NCBI GenBank assembly: GCA_030710605.1
Contig: CP092864.1
Span: forward strand, 139,017,160-139,081,159
DNA: 64,000 nucleotides
Direction: 5' to 3'
From: Cordylochernes scorpioides
Lineage: Eukaryota > Arthropoda > Arachnida > Pseudoscorpiones > Chernetidae
Under the pieces are notes generated by a model, which saw only the letters and a list, made by a program, of their open reading frames with translations, was not told the origin of the DNA and ran no database searches. This document shows positions 21,996 through 33,109 of the stretch, one piece after another (position 1 is the first letter of the stretch; each line of letters starts with the position of its first letter). Both the position numbers and the translations under genes were made by a program.

Positions 21996-22336
21996 TTTAT
22001 GTACTCCTGTAGAAGGACAGAAATGCCTGAAAGTTTGCGATAGCATAATAAATTTGAAAAGAACTCATCTCCAGAAACCTATTGTATTATTTGATCTGTT
22101 TTAAAGTGCTAACCGAAGATATATGAGGGGGAGAAGTCCGACCAACGTTCCTGTGGTCCATCCTGAGGAACAATAGGAAAAATGAACCCACCTTGAATAT
22201 CAAACAAGACAGAAAAAACCTCCTCAAGAACAAGATCTCCAAGGACCTGAGTACCCAAAAAGACTAATATTAAATATAATTGTAAATGAACCCTTTTATA
22301 TACCATCCCCCCCCCTTTTTTTGTTTCTTTGCTTAT

Positions 22337-22443
22337 CTCTAGTACACGTGGTACAGGCCATGAAATCATGGTGGGTAGAAGTAGGCGACTGCTTTTACAG
22401 TAAGTGCACCATATGTCTACACATGTGAAAAGCAGTTCGACAT
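22337..22443 (-). repeat. SINE-1 tail fragment
   Basis: Minus-strand palindromic tail with GTACCACGTGTACTAG; it breaks at the AAAAGCAGTTCGA junction. Confidence 0.65.
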
Positions 22444-22738
22444 CCCCCATTGTAAATATGACGATCTAAGAACTGGTCCATCCTGTACCCTTGGAATATT
22501 TAACCAAATTCTTGTCCATTTCCAAGGTGGACTAACGTGAAAACGGTACCCATTTTCCAATGAAGAGCAATGGACACGACAACAACCGAAGATATATGCA
22601 AAATAGTATAAAAACATAATGTATATGCAAATAAGTCTATTGTGATTATAGTGCAAATAACGTTTACAAAAACCTCTTCACGATATATCACGAAATAATC
22701 TTCAAATATGATTTTATCTATAAAGTAGAATCTCTATA

Positions 22739-22838
22739 NNNNNNNNNNNNNNNNNNNNNNNNNNNNNNNNNNNNNNNNNNNNNNNNNNNNNNNNNNNNNN
22801 NNNNNNNNNNNNNNNNNNNNNNNNNNNNNNNNNNNNNN
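22739..22838. other. Assembly gap (100 N)
   Basis: Exactly 100 N. The gap falls inside a SINE-1 copy and directly at the edge of a 0.7-kb duplication, where assemblers often fail. Confidence 0.98.
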
Positions 22839-23555
22839 ATGTCTAAACATGTGAAAAGCAGTTCGACTTTTGCACTTACAAATGTGTCAGAGCCCCGTTT
22901 GGTTACTTGCACTCGCTGGTGGATTTGGACTTTTGCAAGAATCGGGGGCCATTGGAGCATTTTTTTTATATAAGAAAAAGTTCCCAATGCGGGAATCGAA
23001 TCTGGGTCGTAGCGGTCTAAAACCAACGGTTTAGACCATCCTTCCATCGACCCCCTTTTTGTTGTCTTTTAACTATAACAACAAAATATAACTAATAATG
23101 GTTAGAAATTTATAGAGTAGTTGATGAAGGAGTAGTTAAGTACTGTCGACTTTCGATAGCTACCACACGGGTTCAAATCCCACATTGGGCCCTTTTTTTT
23201 TTTTTTAAGAATAAAATTGCTTCAATGCCCCCCGATTCTTGCAAAAGTCCAACCCTACCAGTGAATGCTAGTAACCAAATGGGAGCTCTGGGACATTTCT
23301 AAGTACAAAAAGTCGAATTGTTTTCTAGATGTGTAGACATGTGATAAACTTTACAGTAACAATGTGAAATATGAGGGCCAACAGCCCGAAACGCGTCCGT
23401 GGTTAGCTTTTCTTGATTAATCAAGAATGGGTATTTGGCCAATTCTGGAATAATAAAAAATCAACGAGAATAGTTGATATTTATTCCGATAGATGGCGCA
23501 AGCCATCAGCAACTTTAAGTTGCACGATAAGGAGATGCCTTTTTCTTAATTTACA
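22839..23555. repeat. Segmental duplication copy 1 (SINE-1, SINE-1 inverted, repeat A)
   Basis: About 715 bp nearly identical to 24974-25681. It contains a minus-strand SINE-1 (22839-23056), a plus-strand SINE-1 beginning inside its tRNA-like head (23140-23365), and a 5'-truncated hammerhead repeat A (23365-23555). The duplication edge coincides with the N gap on the left. Confidence 0.9.
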
Positions 23556-23687
23556 GTAACAGTCAGTCACTAACTACCCATCATGATTATCATGGCCTGT
23601 ATTATGTGTGCTTGGTATAAATAACAACAACATAACTTCCTATTTTATAAAGTTCTAAAGTATTATGCTAATGCATTTATTTTAAAT

Positions 23688-23880
23688 TCCAATCCCAACA
23701 GTGAGTGCAATTAACCAAACGTAGCTCTGGCATACTTGTAAAGTACAAAAATTCAAATTTATTTCTAGATGTGTAAACATGTGATGCACTTACAGTAAAA
23801 GCATTGGTTAACAACCCACCATGATTATCATGGAATGCATAACGTGTAATTGGGAGAGATACATAAAAACAACATAACTT
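23688..23880 (+). repeat. SINE-1 3' part
   Basis: Body and palindromic tail without the tRNA head. A close relative lies at 24387-24610. Confidence 0.65.
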
Positions 23881-23917
23881 CATATTTTCCAAAGTTCTAA
23901 TGTATTATTATAATGTA

Positions 23918-24373
23918 CTAGACAAATGACCAGGGCAACGCCCGGGTATACACGATTAAATGTATTATTCAAACACATTAAACATAGCAAAATAAAACAT
24001 AGCAAATATAGCAAGAGCGGTTATTTTAAACGGCGAAATATGTAAATATGTGAAATAGTTATAAATTAGAAAACCTGTAAATATAGTTAAGGACTTGCAT
24101 TGTAATTAAGAAAAAGCTTCTCGTCTAGAACGCTAAAGCGACCTGCCGGCGTTCTAGAGGGCGCTGCTCGTGAGCTAAGTAGAATAATTTGAATATATAG
24201 TTTTTAAAAAAATGATTTATATATTTTTTAAAATAGCCTATCGTCATCCCCGTTATTTTTTACCTATGTATGGAAATTTTGGTTTGAATTAGTGAACTAC
24301 TGCGAATTTGTATACAGGTCATACAAACCAACAAACAGACAAACATACAAACATTCATTTATATATATATAGA
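23918..24373 (-). mobile_element. Complete non-autonomous Helitron
   Basis: On the minus strand it starts with TCTATATATATATAAATG after an A and ends with hairpin GGGCGTTGCCC, then GTCATTTGTCTAG, followed by T. Both the TC start and the CTAG end with A/T flanks fit the Helitron pattern. At 456 bp it has no coding capacity. It contains a TTCTAGAACGC-like inverted segment near 24125-24170. Confidence 0.85.
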
Positions 24374-24386
24374 TTTATCTTATAGT

Positions 24387-24610
24387 CCAACTTTACCAGT
24401 GAGTGCAAGTCACCAAACTTCTAAACTTTGTAACTTGTAAACTGCTTTAGAAAACTTGTAAATACAAAAAGTCGAATTGCTTTCTAGATGAGTAGACTGT
24501 GATGCTCTTACAGTAAAAGCATTGGTTAAAAACCCACCATGATTATCAGGAAATGCATAACTTGTAATTGGGAGAGATACATAAAAACAACATAACTTCG
24601 TATTTACAAA
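24387..24610 (+). repeat. SINE-1 3' part
   Basis: Degenerate body and palindromic tail (CCATGATTATCAGG); the head is missing. Confidence 0.6.
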
Positions 24611-24892
24611 GGTTCTATATAATGTTTTAGTTATTTTTATTTTTCTTAAGAGTTTTCTCTGCCGATCCGTTCTGGAAGATTGGACATTCAATAAGTAGGT
24701 GACTGGAATCCTGTCTTCTCTCTCCACATAAATACTCTGGTTTCACTATAATCTAACCATTAGTAAACTACTAGTGGTTAGGATAATACAGTTATTTCTA
24801 GATGACGCGGTAATGTTTTGTGTGCCATCTATCGGTGAAAATATGAATTAATAATCATTATTTTCACTATTTCTGTTGTCTTTTTTTTTGCT

Positions 24893-25681
24893 TATCTCTA
24901 GTACACGTGGTACAGGCCATGATAATCATGGTGGGTAGAAATATGCGATTGCTTTTTATTGTAAGTACATCACATGTCTAAACATGTGAAAAGCAGTTCG
25001 ACTTTTGCACTTACAAATGTGTCAGAGCCCCGTTTGGTTACTTGCACTCGCTGGTGGATTTGGACTTTTGCAAGAATCGGGGGCCATTGGAGCATTTTTT
25101 TATATAAGAAAAAGTTCCCAATGCGGGAATCGAATCTGGGTCGTAGCGGTCTAAAACCAACGGTTTAGACCATCCTTCCATCGACCCCCTTTTTGTTGTC
25201 TTTTAACTATAACAACAAAATATAACTAATAATGGTTAGAAATTTATAGAGTAGTTGATGAAGGAGTAGTTAAGTACTGTCGACTTTCGATAGCTACGGC
25301 ACGGGTTCAAATCCCACATTGGGCCCTTTTTTTTTTTTAAGAATAAAATTGCTTCAATGCCCCCCGATTCTTGCAAAAGTCCAACCCTACCAGTGAATGC
25401 TAGTAACCAAATGGGAGCTCTGGGACATTTCTAAGTACAAAAAGTCGAATTGTTTTCTAGATGTGTAGACATGTGATAAACTTTACAGTAACAATGTGAA
25501 ATATGAGGGCCAACAGCCCGAAACGCGTCCGTGGTTAGCTTTTCTTGATTAATCAAGAATGGGTATTTGGCCAATTCTGGAATAATTAAAAATCAACGAG
25601 AATAGTTGATATTTATTCCGATAGATGGCGCAAGCCATCAGCAACTTTCAGTTGCACGATAAGGAGATGCCTTTTTCTTAA
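24893..25681. repeat. Segmental duplication copy 2
   Basis: It contains a complete minus-strand SINE-1 (24893-25192), a plus-strand SINE-1 (25270-25500) and a truncated repeat A with GAGGGCCAACAGCCCGAAAC (25503-25534 region). The homology with the first copy starts at 24974 and ends at 25681. Confidence 0.88.
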
Positions 25682-25757
25682 ACATTAAGGAGTTCTGTTA
25701 GATTTAGAAATTTCCTTTTGTCCTCCTATTTATCTTGCATTCGAAGTTTTTTCTATA

Positions 25758-26254
25758 TCTATATATATAAAAATGGATGTTTGTTGGTCCGTCCGTCCGT
25801 CCGTCCGTTTGTCAGTGATAATCTTCTACATCGCTCAACCAATCGTGATGAAACTTTGGGAAGATGTTTAGTATACTACCGGGATGGTTTATGGCTAATT
25901 ACTCTTTAGAAATAACCTTTCGTTGCATTTTTATTTACAATAAAACGTAAATTCACTCGCAATCTGCGCCCCTCTCGCGGCAGACGGGGGATGGCGGCGC
26001 GCGACGATTGGCTGCCGGCGCAGCACGTGACCTCCCTGCCTCCCCCCGCCGAGTAAATGAGATCTCCCGGCTGACGGGCCGAGCAGCGCCCTCTAGAACG
26101 CGTTACGATTTTGACGGCGCGGGGCGCTCCCGGTTGGACAGTTGCGCGGGGGCAGAGTGACCTCGCGGGTGCCCTCCGGGAACTACGTCCATCTTCCATA
26201 TGTAATATACATTTAATCGTGTAAACCCGGGCGTTGCCCGGGTCATTCGTCTAC
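25758..26254 (+). mobile_element. Non-autonomous Helitron with GC-rich cargo
   Basis: The start TCTATATATATAAAAATGG follows an A. The 3' hairpin CCCGGGCGTTGCCCGGG lies ahead of TCATTCGTCTAC, where CTAC replaces CTAG. The middle (25960-26190) is strikingly GC-rich and unlike the rest. The base after CTAC is A rather than T. Sequence directly downstream is internal sequence of another Helitron, so the 3' junction is rearranged. Confidence 0.75.
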
Positions 26255-26376
26255 AAATTCGCAGTAGTTCACTAATTCAAACCAAAATATCCATACATAG
26301 GTAAAAGAATACTGGGAAGACTGACATTTATTAATGCAGTGATTATAATCAATGATTACAATGAAGGGCTATATTG

Positions 26377-26881
26377 TCTATATATATAAAAATCACTTTC
26401 AAATATTAACGTAACGTTCCATTCTATATCCCGTTGGGCTTTAGATCGGCTAAAACATTTTTATCTTTATTAGTGAATATTAACTTTACTGTACTGAATA
26501 GTTTAGTATAATGTTAATTCAACATATTACAATTTAGCCACTGCAACGCGTGGCCGGGTTCGCTGTGTAGTATACTATCAGGACGATTTCTGGCGAATTA
26601 TTTTAGAATAATATTTATAGCAATAAATATAGCGAAATTAAGACGTAGTGATAATATTCTGTGTTTGTGCATATATAAATATTTTACAGAAAATGTGAGA
26701 ACGTTCTATTAGAATATCTCGAAAACAAAAAACAATACATATAATAACATATACAATATACAATACATATACATTTTATCTTTATAAGTGAATATTGACT
26801 TTACTGTACTGAATAGTTTAGTATAATGTTAATTTAACATATTACAATTTAGCCACAGCAAGGCGTGGCCGGGTCCACTAG
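26377..26881 (+). mobile_element. Non-autonomous Helitron, second 3'-end type
   Basis: The start is TCTATATATATAAAAATCAC. The 3' end GGCGTGGCCGGGTCCACTAG is followed by T. About 110 bp of the 3' part is duplicated internally (26462-26575 and 26768-26881); the inner copy has a mutated terminus (GGTTCGCTGTG). Confidence 0.75.
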
Positions 26882-27360
26882 TATTATATATATATAGATA
26901 GATATATAAACTTAGAGTGTCTTATATCTTATAAAAGATAAAAAGAAAGCGGTTCGTATGCTTTCAAAAATGATATTAAAAGCCCATTAAAAATTGAAAA
27001 CAATGGTTAAAGTGCCCCATTGTTTTTAATTTTAAGAGTATATAAGCTCTTTTAATTCTTATGGGAAAGAAAAAAAAGAACATGTTTTGTGTTAGAAAAT
27101 TAGCTATTATTAATTTTAATTTGTTTCTGAGTGGGTTTTAACTCTGGTGAGAGGTTTTATTACAGTAGAGGCTACAGTAAGAGACTGTTTGAATACTATC
27201 CAGTCTCTCCAGGAGGGTTGTCTCTTAGTGGAGGTTGGGTACTTCAGCTTCAGTGACCATAGTGGTCGCTCAGAGAGGTAGAGTCGCTATTTAGAGTAGT
27301 CGTGACTTATCAGTTTTCATTATACAGCATTTAAATGACGCTTATTAATATAATAGAGAA
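26882..27360. other. Unassigned stretch
   Basis: AT-rich DNA with a segment near 27165-27310 resembling CTC-rich DNA-transposon termini (TACAGTAAGAGACTG, GTCTCTCCAGGAGG). No gene seen. Confidence 0.4.
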
Positions 27361-27365
27361 TATAA

Positions 27366-27662
27366 AGGAGACGGTGGAAGGAGGTCCAAACAGTTGGTTT
27401 TCGACCGCTAAGACCCGGGATCGACTCCCGCATTGGGCACTTTTTTTTTCTGATTTAAAAAATGCCCCAATGGCCCTCGATTCTTGCAAAAGTTCAACCC
27501 CACCAGTGAGTGCAAGTAACCAAACGGGGCTCTAGCACATTTGTAAGTGTAAAACGGAATTGCTTCTCACATGTGTAGACATTTGGTATACTTACAGTAA
27601 AAAGCAGTCGCCAACTTTTACCGACCATGATTATCATGGACTGTCCCACGTGTAATAGGGAT
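27366..27662 (+). repeat. SINE-1, full length
   Basis: Best full copy in plus orientation. The tRNA-like head (27368-27440) has an A-box-like TGGAAGGAGGTCCAA and a B box GGGATCGACTCC. A T-rich link, the conserved body (27470-27590) and the tail with CCATGATTATCATGG follow, ending in AGGGATAATAATAATA. Intact promoter boxes suggest it was once transcribable by RNA polymerase III. Confidence 0.8.
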
Positions 27663-28011
27663 AATAATAATATAATGATATAAAAATTTCGTGAGGGTCA
27701 ATTCTTTTATTATAAACGAACACAAAGCATTTGTTTAGCTTTTTCGGAAGATGGAGAAGAGATCTGTGGTGCCTTTAATGCATCATTCAATCAATTTTGT
27801 TTTAGCAGACATTCAGGTCTTATTATATGATCTATCCAATTTTCTGTTTTCTTTGTATTTTAACAACACCTGTTTTTTTTAGCTAGTGCTAACAATACCT
27901 CTTTATTGTTAACATGTGTTGTCCCCCACTGTATTTCCAACAAAATATCTCCAACGCCAGAAAACAAAAGCCGAGGCAATTTCGTTCATACTTGGTTATC
28001 TAGTGTCTTCA
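27663..28011. other. Unassigned stretch
   Basis: No repeat or coding region recognised. Confidence 0.4.
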
Positions 28012-28092
28012 ATAAAGGACACTGTAATATCTTTCAGAGTTAATCCCGATATGGATACTAAAAGGTACAGCTAAGTTTTGTCTATGAGTGTA
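28012..28092. repeat. Single dispersed monomer of the 76-bp satellite
   Basis: It contains GTCTTCAATAAAGGACACTG, CAGAGTTAATCCCGATAT, CTAAAAGGTACAG and TAAGTTTTGTCTATGAGTG. The left flank matches the sequence just left of the large array (about 4585-4615), so this looks like an unamplified relative of the array's source. Confidence 0.8.
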
Positions 28093-28164
28093 TATGAAAA
28101 ATAGTACATCAAAGTGAAATTGAACTGAGAACAGGTTAATAAATTAATAAAATAAAGCATTTCT

Positions 28165-28272
28165 CCTAATCATGCAACTAAAAGTTGCTGATGGTTTGCG
28201 CCATTTATCAGAAAATATTCAACTAATCTTTGACTTTTAATTATTCCAGAATATTGGACAAACACCTTTTGT
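28165..28272 (-). repeat. Hammerhead repeat A, 3' fragment
   Basis: It holds the GATGG/GCGCCATTTATC segment and TTCCAGAATATTGG. The ribozyme segment is absent. Confidence 0.5.
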
Positions 28273-28379
28273 TGAATATAATAACATTTTTAAGTTAACT
28301 GATCAGAAAATGTTTTTTTAAAGAATGTTGTATGCAATCTATAATGATGCTACAAGAGTATATATAAAACACCAAACGA

Positions 28380-28636
28380 TACCAAAAAGAGAAGTTCAAA
28401 TAGAAGGAAAGATAAGAGAGGGGTTAGGGGCATTGACCCTGCTCGAGTAAGGCCGCTCGCGGTATGGAGCGAATGGTTGTTCAATTTGGTGGGCGCCTGC
28501 CCTTAAGTAGGTCGTACAACAGGTTCCTCCGCTAATGTATTCTTCCGCGAGGGGGATTCTTTCTTTGAGGAGAGAAATGTGTTCGTCCTCCTTGTTGATT
28601 AAGGATTGGAAGATCACTGCTTTGTTTACTTCTGTT
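28380..28636. other. Unassigned GC-richer stretch
   Basis: It includes CTCGAGTAAGGCCGCTCGC and a minus-strand open frame of 73 codons without recognisable domains. Unknown. Confidence 0.3.
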
Positions 28637-29981
28637 TATATCTGTTAGTCTAACATTACCAAGATTCACTGTATCGTAATAGAAGATGGTCTAGAGATGG
28701 CTCTATGATGCATGTATCAGCAGTATCATCCCATCATTCAATCCTTAACAAAAAACCTTTAATAATGCCACTCGTTCCATACAGGAGATTAGCAGATTAC
28801 TGCTATGTTTACTTCTGTTTATCCATCTGGGAGAATCCTGTATGGGACGATTGTCCTTAATAAAATACCTTTGTTGTTGATTAAGTATTGGAAGATAACT
28901 GCTATGTTTACTTCTGTTTATCCATCTGGGAGAATCCTGTATGGGACGATTGTCAATAATAAAATACCTTTGTTGTTGATTAAGGATTGGAAGATAGCTG
29001 CTATGTTTACTTCTGTTTATCCATCTGGAAGAATTCTGTATGGGACGAGTGTCCATAATAAAATACTTTTGTTGTTGATTAAGGATTGGAAGATCACTGC
29101 TATGTTTACTTCTGTTTATCCATCTGGAAGAATCCTGTATGGGACGATTGTCCATAATAAAATACTTTTGTTGTTGATTAAGGATTGGAAGAACACTGCT
29201 ATGTTTACTTCTGTTTATCCATCTGGAAGAATCCTGTATGGGACGAGTGTCCATAATAAAAGACTTTTGTTGTTGATTAAGGATTGGAAGATCACTGCCA
29301 TGTTTACTTCTGTTCATCCATCTGGGAGAATCCTGTATGGGACGATTGTCCATAATAAAATACTTTTGTTGTTGATTAAGTATTGGAAGATAACTGCCAT
29401 GTTTACTTCTGTTTATCCATCTGGGAGAATCCTGTATGGGACGATTGTCCTTAATAAAACACTTTTGTTGTTGATTAAGTATTGGAAGACCACTGCTATG
29501 TTTACTTCTGTTTATCCATCTGGGAGAATCCTGTATGGGACGAGTGTCCATAATAAAAGACTTTTGTTGTTGATTAAGTATTGGAAGATAACTGCCATGT
29601 TTACTTCTGTTTATCCATCTGGGAGAATCCTGTATGGGACGAGTGTCCATAATAAAAGACTTTTGTTGTTGATTAAGTATTGGAAGATAACTGCCATGTT
29701 TACTTCTGTTTATCCATCTGGGAGAATCCTGTATGGGACGATTGTCCATAATAAAATACTTTTGTTGTTGATTAAGTATTGGAAGACCACTGCTATGTTT
29801 ACTTCTGTTTATCCATCTGGGAGAATCCTGTATGGGACGATTGTCCTTAATAAAACACTTTTGTTGTTGATTAAGGATTGAATGATGGTATTGTACTGTT
29901 GATACATGCATTATAGAGTCCTCTCTAGACCATCTTTTATTACAATACGGAGAATCTTGGCAATGGTAGAGTAACAGATAT
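28637..29981. repeat. Inverted-repeat element enclosing an 11-copy 99-bp tandem array
   Basis: Arms of about 105-110 bp (28637-28746 and 29876-29981) are inverted copies of each other. Between them the 99-bp unit repeats about 11 times. Its parts are GCTATGTTTACTTCTGTTTA, GAATCCTGTATGGGACGA, GTCC-TAATAAAATAC and TTGTTGTTGATTAAG. Because 99 is divisible by three, long repeated open frames arise on both strands (about 358 and 464 codons). I treat them as artefacts: no domain, and both strands are equally open. The unit resembles the LINE 3' tail seen at 20610-20665. Confidence 0.9.
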
Positions 29982-30230
29982 ATACTAGACCAGCCATCCT
30001 GTAGAAGATTGTGTAGTGATAAATGGTTAAGATAGTTTAAAATCGTTTGAGAGAATAATTTCATCCAGGGAAACGTGTCTTGCAAAACAGGATTTAATAA
30101 ACTCAAGCTTTTGGGTCTTTTGATCACTTCGCGAATCACACAAGCACGCTATCTACATTTTCTTCCTAGATGTCGAAATGTGTGGTGTCGCTGGAGACCC
30201 GCTGGCGACCTTACACCAAACTCTGCAGCT

Positions 30231-31075
30231 GTGGCGCCATGTACATAATTTTATATTTAAAGGGAGAGGTGCCTCTTTTGATACATGAATATCATCCTCC
30301 CGTAACTTTATTTTGTAATCTTGCCTGAAAGACTTGTTGTTGTTGATTAAGGATCGGAAGATCACTGCTATGTTTACTTCTGTCCATCCATCTGTGGCGC
30401 CATGTACAATGTACATAATTTTATATTTAAAGGGAGAGGTGCCTCTTTTGATACATGAATATCATCCTCCCGTAACTTTATTTTGTAATCTTGCCTGAAA
30501 GACTTGTTGTTGTTGATTAAGGATCGGAAGATCACTGCTATGTTTACTTCTGTCCATCCATCTGTGGCGCCATGTACAATGTACATAATTTTATATTTAA
30601 AGGGAGAGGTGCCTCTGTTGATGCATGAATATCATCCTCCCGTAACTTTATTTTGTAATCTTGCCTGAAAGACTTGTTGTTGTTGATTAAGGATCGGAAG
30701 ATCACTGCTATGTTTACTTCTGTCCATCCATCTGTGGCGCCATGTACAATGTACATAATTTTATATTTAAAGGGAGAGGTGCCTCTGTTGATACATGAAT
30801 ATCATCCTCCCGTAACTTTATCTTGTAATCTTGCCTGAAAGACTTGTTGTTGTTGATTAAGGATCGGAAGATCACTGCTATGTTTACTTCTGTCCATCCA
30901 TCTGTGGCGCCATGTACAATGTACATAATTTTATATTTAAAGGGAGAGGTGCCTCTGTTGATACATGAATATCATCCTCCCGTAACTTTATCTTGTAATC
31001 TTGCCTGAAAGACTTGTTGTTGTTGATTAAGGATCGGAAGATCACTGCTATGTTTACTTCTGTTCATCCATCTGG
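30231..31075. repeat. 170-bp tandem array, about 5 units
   Basis: Period 170 bp (for example 30374, 30544, 30714). Each unit joins a block from CATGTACAATGTACATAATT to GCCTGAAAGACTTGTTG with about 50 bp of the neighbouring 99-bp unit. It ends at 31076-31140 with sequence like the right edge of the 99-bp array. Composite satellite born from a fusion with the 99-bp repeat. Confidence 0.92.
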
Positions 31076-31140
31076 GAGAATCCTGTATGGGACGAGTGTC
31101 CTTAATAAAAGACTGTTGTTGTTGATTAAGGATTGAATGA

Positions 31141-31430
31141 TGGTATTGTAACTGTTGGAAAATGCATCATAGAGTCCCCAAGAAGTTCTTCCCACTTTAC
31201 CAGCTTAACCATCTATTTGGTAAATTTGACCAATTCCATAACACCTCTTGTAGGTTGTTATAAAATCGAAGCAGCCCCTGTACTGATTGAGGACCATTGC
31301 TCGAAACCATGGTATACAGGTTTTGACTTTTTGACTTACATTTTCAAAACTGGTATTGAGGCTTATCATTTATCATCGAGAAAATAGCTGTGTCATTCTG
31401 AAGGCCTAAATATCTGTTTCATGGTTTTTC
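31141..31430. other. Unassigned stretch
   Basis: No recognised element. An 84-codon open frame (31133-31387) has no known motif. Confidence 0.35.
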
Positions 31431-31439
31431 AAGATGCTC

Positions 31440-31672
31440 CAAAGACCACCTTTTTTGAACGTTGAGGTACAGCTTGCACCACGCAAACGTGGACCAATAG
31501 CCCGAAACGCGTACGTGGTTAGTTTTTTTCTTGTTTAATCAAGACACAGTATTTGGCCAATTCTGGAATAGTTGAAAATCAACGATTAGTTGATATTTAT
31601 TCCGATAGATGGCGCAAACCATTAGCAACTTTTAGATGCACCATCAGGAAATGCCCTTTTTTCTCAATTATG
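31440..31672 (+). repeat. Hammerhead repeat A, core-damaged copy
   Basis: At 31479-31518 stem I (CCACG/CGTGG), the CAATA loop, GAAACGCG and a GTA site are kept, but the CTGATGA segment is replaced by CAAACGT. The rest (CTTGTTTAATCAAG and GATGGCGC) follows. Confidence 0.75.
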
Positions 31673-32094
31673 AAGTTTATCTTTCTGAATTTTCAACGTG
31701 ACAACATGACAATAATGATAAGATCAATGATAGATAGGGTGTCAAGTAGATATGTGGTGAATACTTGAAGTAAAAGTTGTCTCTAACTTACTAACCACCA
31801 TGATTATCATGGCCTATAACCACGTTTACTTGAGATAAGTAAAAAAAAAAACTAATCTTGATTCCCCCTCCAATCATTAATCTTCATAAGGAACTGGTCT
31901 ACAGATAAATATTGCGTAGTTTGTGAACACCACCTATTCTAAACACGGAGTCCAATTTATAATTTTGACACAGTTTCCCTTTTGTTCTATTTTTATATGT
32001 ATTTTAGCGTATTCTCGCATTTTTGACCTTAAACCTAACTTTTTCTTGATATATCAGGAAAGTCTGTGACCACGTTTTTTTTTTTTTTTTGTTC

Positions 32095-32790
32095 ATTGAT
32101 GTACAGCCTTCTCTACGCTGGTCAACTGCACGAAGAGTGTGCTTTCTTGTTTTATTGAGAAAAAGGTTTATGGCCTATAATTATAATTTTATATAAAATC
32201 ACACTGTTTAATTTATATTTATTCCGATAGATGACGCAAGTCATCAGCAAAGTTCAGTTCCGTGATTAGAAGTTTTTTTTTCTTCTTAATTCCACACAAA
32301 TATATTCCCATTATCAATACAATCGAATAGGTTTATGGCCTATAATTGTAATTTTTACTGATATCATACTTTAGTTTTTATTTATTCCGATAGATGGCGC
32401 AAGCCATCAGTAAAGTTCAGTTCCGTGATTAGAAAATACTCTCTTCTTCTTAATTCCACACAAATATATTCCTTATTATTACAATCCAAAAGGTTTATGG
32501 CCTAAAATTGTAATTTTGAAAAATCGTGTTTAATTGTTATTTATTCCGATAGATGGCACAGGTAATCAGCAAAGTTCAGTCGTGTGATTGGATTTTCTTT
32601 CTTAATTCCAAATATAATAATATATTCCTTATCATTTTAAAATCGAAAAGGTTTATAGCCTAAAATTGTGTAATTAAAAAAAAACATGGCTTAGTTGTTG
32701 TTTATTCCGATAGATGGCGCAAGTCATCAGCAAAGTTAAGTTGGATCATACATTAGATTTTTAAAATATGTATTTTTAATTCCGACACCG
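32095..32790. repeat. Tandem array of about 160-bp units derived from repeat A
   Basis: GGTTTATGGCC-type starts occur near 32166, 32330, 32490 and 32649, so the period is 159-164 bp. Every unit includes TTTATTCCGATAGATGGCGC and CATCAGCAAAGTTCAG, which is the right end of hammerhead repeat A. Confidence 0.85.
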
Positions 32791-32929
32791 ATATTCTGAA
32801 TATCAATACCATATGCCGTGGATCCATGAATAAGAATTCTGAGTTCTAGTGTAATTTCTTCAGTCTAAGTAATCTCTAATGTACGTTATACACTGAGTTG
32901 CATAGCGTAAATATGTAAATTGCAGAAGT

Positions 32930-33105
32930 CCAACTTCAACAGTGAGTCCAAGTATGTATATATATAATCAAAGGAACTCATTTGTAAGTAGAAATGTCGA
33001 ACAGCTTTTTACATGTGTAGATATGCAGTGCACTTACAGTAAAAGGTAGTTGCTAACTACCCATCATGATTATCATGTCCTGTACCACGTGTACTAGGGC
33101 TAAAT
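32930..33105 (+). repeat. SINE-1 3' part
   Basis: Body remnants and tail with CCATCATGATTATCATG and GTACCACGTGTACTAGG. Partial tail also at 31770-31835. Confidence 0.6.
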
Positions 33106-33109
33106 ACCA

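Noticed and set aside
28745..30139. 464-codon minus-strand frame with 33-residue repeats (and a 358-codon plus-strand frame)
   Set aside because: The tandem unit is 99 bp, a multiple of three, which keeps frames open on both strands. There is no recognisable domain, and the DNA unit looks like a retroposon tail.
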